Assembly: GCA_015680685.1 (NCBI GenBank) | Contig: MNCI01004661.1 | Span: 512,523 to 576,522, forward strand | DNA from: Gnetum montanum | Taxonomy: Eukaryota; Streptophyta; Gnetopsida; Gnetales; Gnetaceae | Length of the DNA: 64,000 nucleotides | Reading direction: 5' to 3' | Part shown: piece by piece, positions 54,309 to 64,000 of the stretch | How the letters are laid out: every line of letters starts with the position of its first letter | Numbering within the stretch: position 1 is the first letter of the stretch | Translations under genes and position numbers: made by a program | The notes under the pieces: generated by a model | Seen by the model: the letters and a program-made list of their open reading frames with translations, nothing else | Database searches by the model: none | What the model was told of the DNA's origin: nothing

Positions 54309-57049
54309 TAATTTTTTTTTATCCTATAGCCCTTTTGTGATCTCACAATAACATAATTAAGAATTTCCATTTCCGTTTCCAAATTTAATGAATCTAGAAA
54401 CTACAAAATCTATAGAACCAATATCTTTCTAAGTTTTAAAAAAACCAAAAAAATCAAAAAAACTAATACTATTAAATGAAATGAAATAACTTTATTTGCA
54501 TTTCCACCATCTATATTAAGAATTTGGACCTTAAAGAGCCTATATGTTTTTTGAATAATTTTTGGAATACTACGTATCTTTAATTACTACTATGTTGCTA
54601 GCATTTAGGTATACCACACAACCCTTTTCACAGGCTATATTAAGCTTTTTCCATTGTTTGGCCCTTTTTACAAGTTCCTTTAGAGTAAGATCCTATTTTA
54701 TCTAAACTCTTTTCTTATTCTCACTTTTCTTTAAATGGCTTTGATGTCTCCAAACATGCCTTCTATCTTCTACATTACAAAATTTAATAATTACATACTA
54801 GGGGTTTTTACCTTATTCACCTGGTACCCTAAAAACATTAGCAATATTCAAAGAAGTTATATGCATATCATCTATAATTTTTTCAACTTTCTTAACTAAG
54901 ACTATCCATGTCATCCTATGTCTCTAAGATACCTGTAAATCACAAATGTTTTTCTTTTGCCCACTTTTAAAGCTTCTATGATTGTAGATCCTATTTTTGT
55001 GTCTATTCCTTAAAGTTTAGAATCATTTTTATTTTTGTCTTGCTAATTTCAATGAAATCTATTCATTATCCTTTGGAATAACATTCATCTCTTTTTTTTT
55101 CTTTATTTTGTTAATGAGTTTAATTGAGTAATACTATTTTGCTAACCATATGCTCCCATTATGCACCACAAATTTCTTTAATACTGTTGTATTCAAAGAT
55201 TTCTTTTTGTGTACCTTATGATAATGCCATAATGAAATTTTCAAATTTTTTGCAACTCAATTTCTTCAGTAAGAAACTCTTACTTATAAAATATCAATTA
55301 ATTTAGATAACAGAGAAAAAAACAAACATAAATAAAAAATAAAAGAAAATACAAGTACTTAGGTTTGAGCCAGCCATTTGAAAAGGTTAGACTTTGGTTA
55401 TCCTTTGCTAATTTCAACAAAATCTATTCATTATCCTTTAGGATAACAATCATCTCCTTTTTTCTTACTTTATTTTGTTAATGAGTTTAATTGAGCAATA
55501 CTATTTTGCTAACCATATGCTCCCATTATGCACCAGGAATTTTTTTTATGTATTTAAAGATTTCTTTTTGTGTACCTTATGATAATGCCATGATGAAAAT
55601 TTTAAATTTCTTAGGGCAGACAACTCAATTTCTTCGGCAACAATCTCCCACTCATAAAGTATCAATTAATTTAGATAACAGGGAAAAAAACAAACATAAA
55701 TAAAAAATAAAAGAAAATACAAGTACTTGGGTTTGAGCCTGAACATAGCCATTTGAAAGGGTTACGCTTTGGTTATCCTCAGCTCTTCCAGAAGCCTATT
55801 TACTAGAATGAGTATTGAAGCTTTGAATGATAATCCTTTCACTAGTACATAGTGAAAGGTAAAACACAGTGAGGCAACAAAGAATGGCAAAACAACCAGT
55901 TTCACAAAATTGCTGAAACCTGATGAGGAAGTTGGATACTTAAAGCAAAAATAAAGCTTCTGAGCCCAAGAATGTTTCTATATTTAAGTAATTTAAGGGG
56001 CATGTTTTCATCATAATTATTTGCAGTAATCTTGGTTTCTCTGATCCATACCATACTGCATACTGCAGGCTACAGCGATAGATAGCTAATCTTATTTTTG
56101 CTTGGGTTTGACAGCTGCAGAATACCAATCATAAGGTACCTCTTCCTTCCGTAGACAGTGCCTCCGTTTTTGCTATATAAAAATCAGAGCAGCACATCCA
56201 CCATGGTTCCGGGCCTCCTCTGCCACAATCCCTGGAAAATCTCCTACATTCATTGATTTTATTGATTATATTATTCAAAAATACTGGTAGGGTGCTATTG
56301 GTGCAATTTCAAAGATATTTGAAGACTTAAGATGACCTTTAACCTAATTGCAAACAATATTTAAAATAGCGATTAAAATTAGTGTCTTTCATGTGTTCAG
56401 GTTAGCAATAAGGAGGCAGTTGTCATTGTCAGACATTGCTATGTTAAAAAACGTAAGGAGATAAGCAAAGGCAAAGCTATTGAATATTCACCAATAAATA
56501 GATTTTGAAAGGAAAATACTAAACGAATTTATGATATTTCTGTTGTTTTTAGGAATATTGTTAAATCCTAAATGTCTAAGTAATTAGTTTAGTTATATAT
56601 TTATGCTATATATATTATTTGGTAGAGAAAGAAATAATTTTTTCTTTTTTAAATTAATGAAATATCCAAATTGATTCATTGGGAGTGTTAAATAATTCTT
56701 ACAATGCCAATTGTTTAGCTCTAAATTTTATATTGATAATTGGACATGGAAAAGTTCATCTCCTAACCTATCATTATACCAATAATTATTTATTTACAGG
56801 GATAAAGTTTGAACCAAAATTAATAATAGTTAAATAATAATAATAATCCAGTTAATTATGAAATTATTATTAAATCATTTAAAAACCCTAGCATGATTTT
56901 AAGATAATAACCATTTAGGAACTAGATCCATTTTGATAGACTTTGCTTTATCAATAAAACTATATACTCCATGAAAATATTTAAGATAGTAACAGTAATA
57001 ACACATCCAATAACAGTGGCATCTCAAAAGACAACTTTAAAGTTGCAAT
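54309..57049. other. AT-rich intergenic DNA downstream of the F-box gene
   Basis: Apart from the tandem duplication at 55041-55775, I see no coding region, element end or RNA gene. ORFs are short and AT-driven. Confidence 0.5.
55041..55775. repeat. ~367-bp direct tandem duplication
   Basis: Copy 1 from about 55041 and copy 2 from about 55408 share AAATCTATTCATTATCCTTT, GCTAACCATATGCTCCCATT and AAAGATTTCTTTTTGTGTAC, and both end GCCATTTGAAA(A/G)GGTTA-CTTTGG. They differ by scattered substitutions and small indels. Confidence 0.85.
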
Positions 57050-60000
57050 TTACAAAGAGATAACGGCAGGAAAGGTATCAACAGCATAAGCATGAGGGTT
57101 GTCGCCAAAGTAAAGTTGCCAGTAAACCTTCACCGTATCATCATGAGGACCACTGAGATTGCAATCAGAGGAAACAAGACTGTCCTGCAGCAATCTTGGT
57201 GCATGTGCCTTCTTCCAATCGTCGTCATGATAGAAACGCCAAACCACAACGCATACACCATTTGCTACGCAATGCAAGTCAAATTGGCCAAGTGCGAGTG
57301 AGGAGGGGAAATTTTGTTTAGAAAAGTCAAGGGCAGAGATGGTGCGCCAAGGTGAAAGCACGAGGCTGCCATGATCTAAAGTAACCACAGTACTCATCTG
57401 AACCTCCACTCTGACAGGCGACGCAATGGAACACACAGGGGAATACTGGATTGATTGCCAGCGGATCCACAGCCGAAATAAGATGTTCCCTTTGCCTTGC
57501 GGCGGCCCTGCCAACGAGTGCGGCATAGCACCCTCCATCAAACAATCACTCTGGCCTATCCAATTTTCTGCACCGTAAAACTTGAAAGCCTCGTCGATGG
57601 GCTCCGTACCGTGATCCTACATGGTCAAAGTTTTTTAAAACATCATAACATCATCATCAATAGCTAGTGAGCAAGCAATTGATTGCAAATTTACAAAATG
57701 TTAGTTTGTTTGAGTGCCTGGACATTATAAAGATAGTATTCATGAATGAACCTCAGTGAATTGTACCTCTAAAATCCCACCAAATTATACCTATGAAATC
57801 AATCAGAAATTGGGTGGTATGCTAGGGTTTTCAATGATATGATAATTCATGTGTATAGAAAGTAATATGTTAAGATATCCAAAAACTAGAAACCAGAAAT
57901 TTTTATAATGTCCAAGAAATTACATCATTCAGATGCAAGCTAAAAATGAGTCAAATAAAAAAGCATGTTCTTCATCTTCAACACTTTGTTTGCCCAAGTT
58001 ATACTCTTCTCTCAAATTAATCTAAATTTTTTCATCAATGAGATGATGATAGCTCATTCTTATTCTAGCAATCTGATTCCTTTCTTATTCTAGCAATCTG
58101 ATTCCTTAATTGAATAGGAATTTTATGGAAGCATATAGTATATGTTTAAGTCTTATTCAGTAATAAGACTGATAAAAGAAAATTGAAAAGTTAAAAAGAA
58201 ATTGTGAAAGAAAATAGAGAAACTTCAATGAAATTAGAGATGAAAACAAAAACTCATTTTCACTGTGAAAAGAATTATAACATTTAACCTGATTGGTTTG
58301 TTTTAAATTAACCCTATTACATAATGTTTAGGCTACTTATGTTTTCAACCTCGATCAATTTTGGTAAAATCACAGAAAAAACCAACTTTTTAAAATTTGA
58401 ACATTCAGCCCAACCAGTAGTAGAAGTATTCTAATAACTAAACATGCCTTAAAATAGTTTATAAGCTGCCCAACCATCTCATCTCACTACTCTATTGAAA
58501 AAAACAAACGAGCACTCACCTCCCAAGAGCCAGACACAGGGCAGAAGCTGATACATTTGTATTGGCGTAGTGTGGGTGTTGAAATAAATCGTCCCTGCAT
58601 TCTTGATAGCATTTGGTTAGCAATGGCAGTTCTTGAGAATGTTAGAAAAGTACGTGTTATAAACATAACACTATAACAGTAAAAACGGAATGACAAGTCC
58701 CACGGAGAACAAGCAGGTCAGCCATGGGGTTTATTTAAAAATAAAAAATTTTAAAAAAGTCTCGACTCAACATTTTTTTTCAAAAATATTCACCACAAGC
58801 TGGTAACTCAGCATTACCTCTAGGACTTCCCATAACTTGAAACCTTGGAATGAAAAGTCTTAAATCTTATAATAATAATAATAATAATAATAGCACTAAT
58901 AAAGCATACCTGGTGGTCGTCATCGTCGTCATCAGAATCGCAGCGACCGATAAGAAGTAGGCGACCTTTCACAGTTGCCATTTGCAGGAGTAGCATCATC
59001 TTGAAAGGAAGCTCCGGAAGGGCATCCAAGAGTCTGCTTCAAAGTCGTAACGCATCACCAAATCGACATACCAATTCTGCTGAATCGAATAATCTGTGTC
59101 TGGGTACATGAAATCATGAGACTCAGGATAATAGCGACCCCAATCTCTCCAGTGCCAGCAGTGCCAGCACGCAGAATATAGGAAGCCCTCCACCACGGTG
59201 GCGTAGCACAGTAGTGTGTGGAAGCTATCCTTATCCTTACCCTTACCCGTAAACATAGGAGCGGCCTTACGCAGCGTCATGGTGGACATATCTACCACAA
59301 ACATTACCATTGTCCTGCTGTCATAATAAGAAGGATTCGCTGAAAGGAAGGCCACATGGGCTCCGCCGCTCCACAATCCCGAATTGTAATCTCTCCTGCA
59401 CAACAAAAATAAAAGAATGAAATTGAACTTTTATTTACATTTCTTTATTTTAATTTATTTATCCAACCAGTATCTTTTCCTTTAATTTTCTACAACGTAA
59501 CCCAACATAAGTTGTGATTAAGTTTTCCATGCAAGACTCTTTACTTAGCTTAACTTGTAAATTTTCCTCGCAAGGATTTTACCTGTGTGGTGGCTGTTTA
59601 ATGCAAACTTGCTTCCTGCACACAAGACAAAAATATTCATATAAATATATGAAACTGAACTTTTATATATATGTGAATTTTTACTAAAATTCTATTATGA
59701 TATGTGGTGTAAAAATGCTCCTAATTACATAAAAGTGCCTCATCCATATATGATATAAAACAGGAGGGGGAGACAGCTTAATAAAAGAACTGAATTAAAT
59801 TGGTATGCTTACCAGTAGTAGAACCACCCGGAAGGGCAAGAACGCAGCTCTTCCGATCTGTATGCGGTGGCGGTGGCGTTGGATGCGTATGTGGATGTAG
59901 ATGTTAAATCACGTTGCAGTAGCTTTACCCTCACTTTGCCGTTACTGTCAAGACGAAATTGAGAGCCTGTGTCTGTGTCTGGCTGAGTTATAACGGAGAA

Positions 60001-60278
60001 GAAACAAATTTGCTGCAGGCGCCGCTGTCGTCGCACCAAGCTCAGCTCCGAATCGACTGAGGGGAACATCTCCTCACTTGCTTCAGACTTTGCCTCACGT
60101 TGTGGCAACCAATGTTTGGGATTCTCGCCAAACATTCAAGAGCTAATTCGTTCGGAAGCCCCGGCAAAAGTGCAGCAGTTTCTTCTTTTGCTTCATTCTC
60201 CTCGTGAATGCTATGTTCTTTTTCCTCTTGCTTGCCCTGCCTCTGGCTCTTTCTTGCCCGGATTCGGAATTTTTCCAT
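57050..60278 (-). pseudogene. F-box/kelch-repeat protein gene, five exons, two single-base frameshifts
   Basis: Exons: 60278-59813, 59615-59583 (33 nt), 59395-58910, 58594-58520 (75 nt), 57616-57050, all with GT-AG borders; stop TAA 57050-57052. The F-box (LLPGLPNELALECLARIP) is near residue 36; kelch-type segments follow (MVMFVVDMSTMTLRKAAPM, ALPELPFKM with GRLLLIG, FISTPTLRQYKCISFC, YSPVCSIASPVRVEV). Family role: substrate adaptor of an SCF ubiquitin ligase. Phase arithmetic shows exon 1 and exon 3 each one base short: the frame breaks between LKQVRR and SELSLVRRQ (about 60080) and after YDFEADSW (about 59027). Either a young pseudogene or two assembly indels; splice sites are all intact, which favours the second or very recent decay. 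Confidence 0.75.
58867..58893. repeat. (TAA)n microsatellite in intron 3 of the F-box gene
   Basis: About eight to nine AAT/TAA units lie 20 bp downstream of the exon 3 donor on the minus strand. Confidence 0.9.
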
Positions 60279-60553
60279 ACCTAGCGGGGACGATGATGCT
60301 CCGTCTGGTCAAGCTGATGATGCTCCCTGTGGTCAAGCTGTTTCCACTGTACCTTGAAAAATCTGATAGCATCGGAAAATCGGAGTTGTTAAGGTGATGT
60401 GCTAGCTGGAGAAGAAAAATTAAATCCAAAACCTTAACAGAGCCCAATGTTGCAAGATGATCCCCCAGTCAACCTGCAACAAGACAAAAGCTTATCGCAC
60501 CCCCGGGGAGGACAGCTGAAGAAGGAGATCAATACACCTAATTCAAAGAGAAT
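60279..60553. other. Gap between F-box start and LINE ORF end
   Basis: 275 bp shared by the F-box promoter/5' UTR and the LINE 3' UTR. No poly(A) tail of the LINE is obvious on the minus strand, so its exact 3' end is not found. No clear TATA box. Confidence 0.4.
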
Positions 60554-63500
60554 TCAGCTGGAAAAGGTAATATTATTGAGAAAGCCTAGTTTGCGACATT
60601 GAAGTTGAACATTTCCAGCAATAGAGCATTTCATACCGTAGTCAAATTCATTGTAGTTTGTGTTTTGATACCAAGCATCTAGACGACATTTCCAAATAAA
60701 GAAGATAATCTCAAATAGGAGGATTTTCCCGGCTTTTTGAAGGTGACGCTTAACACAATCATCTTGAAGGATACATTGAGGAAAACTAAGAGAATGATTA
60801 GGAAGGAAGACTTGGAGAGATTTACACCATTGCCAAATGTATTGAGAGAATGAGCAGTCCCAAAAGACGTGTTGAAAAGAATCATCCGCTCTACAAATGG
60901 GGCATTTAGGATGATCAATTCCTAAAAAATGAAGCCTATGTCCGATGGGAAGACCTTGATGAACCAAGGACCAAAACAAGAAACGATGCTTAGGTTGAGC
61001 CTTGGAAGGCCAAATCCGACGAAAAATAGTTTTCCACTGGTGATCCTCAAGATGTAAACTCCAACGTCTATTTAGAGTGGAGAATTGAAAAGCTTGCACA
61101 TGAAACCAAGATTGGGCTTTAGAGATACGTAAAGAGCAAAGAGGGGAACCGTCAGGCCAAAACCAATCTTCATACCAAGGAATATTATTATGCAACTTAT
61201 GCACAACAAAGTTAGAAAGAACATGCTCTATGTGTTGGTAAATGATAATATATTGTCTTTGAAACCCCCATTTAACTTTTGCCTGTGTCCAAGAGAGGGT
61301 AGGAGAATCATTTCTAACAGTATATAGTTGGTCAATATGGTGGAGATTGTGGTCAGCAAAACGATTGGCTCTATGAGAGAATTCATCATAGAGACAACCT
61401 CCATTCTTTTTGAAAATAGGAGACCACCAGATCGAGTGTGTCGATAGAGAGTGCAAGCTTATATGGGAAGGTTTCCATTGCAACAAGCCTCTAAGTTGGC
61501 TCCAACATCGCCAAATTTGCTTAAACCAGAAAGAACCTTTGATCTTCTGAGAGCCTTCACTAAAAATCCAGTTACTCCAATGAGTATTTTGCCATCTGTG
61601 ATGAATACCAAGACAGGAGATGTGATGCCTAAAAAGGATCTTCCAAGCTTCATCTCCTTCAATACACCGAGTCACCCATTTGGAGGCCAAGAGAATACTC
61701 TGGTGCTCAATAGAGGCAAGGCCTAAGCCCCCGTGTTCTTTACTTAAAGTGCAAGTATCCCAAGCTACTCGATGAAAAGCTTTGTGATCATCCTTATCCC
61801 CCCAAAGGAAATTTCTAAGTATGTTGTTGATGCATTGAAAAGAGGATTTGGAAGGAGCCATAAAGGAAGAGTAGTAGACATGCGTGGAGCTCAAAATATG
61901 GTTAACGACAATAAATCTACCTGCAAGAGATAAGGGTTTAGAAGCCCATTTCAAAGCTTTATGTTTCACCTTTTCCACCACATTGTTCCATATGGTAGTG
62001 GGAGTAGCAAATAGAGCAATAGGGATGCCTAGGAGGGTGAAATTATCAGTAGGAGATAGCCACTTGATATCAAAATGATAAGTCCAAGGAGGCCTAGGAG
62101 AGAAGCTAGATCGGATGGCTTGTGTTTTGTTCCAATTGATCTTAGCTCCTGAGGCTCTACAGTAAATATCTATGCAATGCAAGGCAGTGTTAAAATTATT
62201 ATGGTCCTCAATCAAAGTAATAAAAGTATCATCTGCAAACTGGCTGTAAACAAGATCCTTTGCTTGTTGTGGGAGAGAGATACCTCTTAGCTGCATAGAA
62301 TTGTTATGAGATCTAAGAACAGCTCCAAGAGCATCAGCAGCCAGAATGAAAAGATAAGGGGCTAAAGGGCACCCCTGTCGAACTGATTTTTGAAGCTCAA
62401 TGACCTTAGAGAAGGATCCGTTAATGCAAATGACTGACGAGGCCTCTGACAAAACAAGATCGATATGTCTTTCAAAAACATTACCTAAGTTGTGGTGTTT
62501 GACTATACTTTTTAAAAAGGACCAATCAAGCATGTCGTAGGCTTTGGCAAAATCCAACTTAAGAAGAATGGCATTTTGATTAGTGGAAGAAGCCCAATGC
62601 AAGCCCTCAATAGCAGTAACAACATTATCTAAAATATGCCTTCCTTGAACAAAACCAGTTTGCTCCTTGCTTATAAGATGAGGAAGAAAAGGTTTAAGTT
62701 TATTAGCGATAGCTTTGGCTACTATTTTATAGATAACATTCAAGAGAGTGATAGGGCGCCAATTACTTATGCTCATGCGATCTCGTGACTTGGGGAGAAT
62801 CTTAATAATACCAGCATTAATCTGCTTACCAAAGGATCCTACCCTGAGAGCTTCCTTATACACACTATAGACAATGTCTTGAAGAGAAGGCCATAATTTC
62901 TTAAAAAATTCTGTGGGAAGGCCATCCATACCAGGGGCTATACCATCGTGGAGTTGTTGAAGAGCATTACCAAGATCCTGTTTGGAAAGAAGAGAAGCAT
63001 CACCAAAGATGGAGCGATTAAAAGGAGTAATAGCTCCTAAGCAAGTATTAACTGCTATGGGGTCAATCGCCTCTTTTCAAAAAGTTCGAGAGTAGAACTC
63101 AAAGAAGGCCTGTAAAATATCATCCTTGGAGGTGAAGATATTGTCTTCGACTTGAATAGCTGGAATTTTATGGGACAGGTTCCCCCCTTTGAGTAGACGA
63201 AAAAAGCTAGTAGTAGCCTGTTCACCCATGCGAAGCCAAGAGAGACGAGCACGGAGATGAGCACCTCTAGCTTCATAGTGATCCATGATACGTAGGTTCT
63301 CTTTGGCACGTTTCAAACGACTAAAGTGAGCCCCAGTAGCCTCTGCTGTATTGATAGTATTTTGAAGAAGGGAGATTTCCTCATGAAGGTTGGACTTTTG
63401 AGAACTTAGTCGTGAAGCCACCAGTTTACCCGCATGTTTGGAAAACCGTTGGAGGCGGATACAAGCATTATTCCACCAATCAATCCAACCATCTTCACCA

Positions 63501-64000
63501 AGGGGTTTAGGATGCATGTTCCAAATTTGCATCAATAAAGAGCAAAGGGAGGAACTCTGAAGAAAGGCAGTGTTAAAGATATAAAGATCGTTAGAAGAGT
63601 AGGATTTCCCAGAGTGGGAAAGAGACCAATGAATAGGATAGTGATCAGACAAAACCTGGGTATAATCTGCTTGGACAGGGGCACCGTTGGTAGAAGTAAA
63701 ATGAATAAGGGGATTAGTAGATAGATAAACCCGATCCAACTGAGAAGAGATATAGGAAGCACCATGTCTAGCATTACTCCAAGTGAACCAGTTAGAGGTA
63801 CTAGATGGGGAATAGTTTTCATTAGCTTCGTGCAACTTTAATTGACGTTTCAACGAGAGCCACTTAGAAAGCTCCCTATTATCTAAACCACCCCTTTGCT
63901 CTCCAACTTTATCCTTTGGATGCTCAATCATGTTAAAGTTCCCTGCAATAATCCAGTTAGCTTTGGGTAAGTTGTGACTGAGCCAATTCCACAAGAGCTT
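60554..64000 (-). mobile_element. LINE (non-LTR retrotransposon), ORF2 with endonuclease, RT and zinc finger; 5' part outside window
   Basis: A single frame spans 63994 to 60554 with one stop (TGA, 63077-63079). Endonuclease C-terminal part: WIIAGNFNMIEHPKDK (GDFN-type, D changed to N) and VLSDHYPIHW (SDH). RT: GFVQGRHILDN, LKLDFAKAYDMLDW, GCPLAPYLFILAADAL and the catalytic YSQFADDTF. C-terminal zf-RVT: HRFLFWSLVHQGLPIGHRL, CPICRADDSFQHVFWDC. Typical plant L1-type ORF2 order. The single nonsense codon lies in the linker between endonuclease and RT, so this is a young or well-preserved copy. Confidence 0.9.

Noticed and set aside
1-64000. tRNA, rRNA or snRNA genes
   Set aside because: No cloverleaf with A and B boxes or conserved rRNA/snRNA stretch was recognised; only primer-binding-site complements to tRNA-Asp were seen.

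Overview
The window is nuclear DNA from a land plant with a large, repeat-dominated genome. Evidence: plant-lineage Ty3/gypsy retrotransposons (Tat-like and Athila-like) nested in each other, a plant LINE, GT-AG introns, and one plant-type F-box/kelch gene. A gymnosperm or similar giant-genome plant fits, but the species cannot be read from the sequence. One host-type gene is visible; most of the rest is transposable element.

Layout. 1-13266 (+): a Tat-lineage Ty3/gypsy element whose 5' end lies outside the window. It has a gag spacer, protease, RT (a 280-N gap removes the RT core), two RNase H domains and an integrase with three nonsense codons, then a repeat-rich 3' region and an LTR with a TATA box. 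Between protease and RT, on the opposite strand, lies a complete 8-exon gene (2347-6783) with its own TATA box. Its seven GT-AG introns keep phase throughout, giving about 1052 aa: an N-terminal FCP1-like (HAD) phosphatase fold lacking its catalytic aspartates, a retroelement-associated 'plant transposon protein' type domain, a basic segment and a coiled coil.

13267-23811 (+): a decayed Athila-like element, 5'-truncated where element 1 abuts it, with gag, protease, RT/RNase H, integrase, an additional ORF behind its own TATA promoter, and a 3' LTR. 23812-29479 (-): a deletion derivative (E) that keeps only the additional ORF and one LTR. 29494-30380 (+): a 3'-end/LTR fragment (F). 30381-52511 (-): a full-structure but decayed Athila-like element (B), split by a nested derivative (C, 38696-47697), which itself contains a solo LTR (46519-47301) with a perfect 5-bp target duplication. 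Decayed tRNA-Asp-like primer binding sites beside the 5' LTRs of B and C support the Athila assignment.

52512-57049: AT-rich non-coding DNA with LINE-like fragments and a ~367-bp tandem duplication. 57050-60278 (-): a five-exon F-box/kelch gene with two single-base frameshifts. 60554-64000 (-): a nearly intact LINE ORF2 with one internal stop, running off the window.

Main theme: every element here carries an additional gene besides gag-pol, and each additional gene sits behind or near the same element-specific palindromic motif array found beside the TATA box of that element's own LTR (GCGTATACGC in the Tat element; GTATACG/GGCC or GATATCG types in the Athila-like ones). The additional proteins of the Tat element (antisense, spliced) and of the Athila-like elements (sense) share a short domain signature followed by coiled coils. 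This suggests, as inference only, a motif-recognising regulator or anti-silencing factor co-evolving with its target array.
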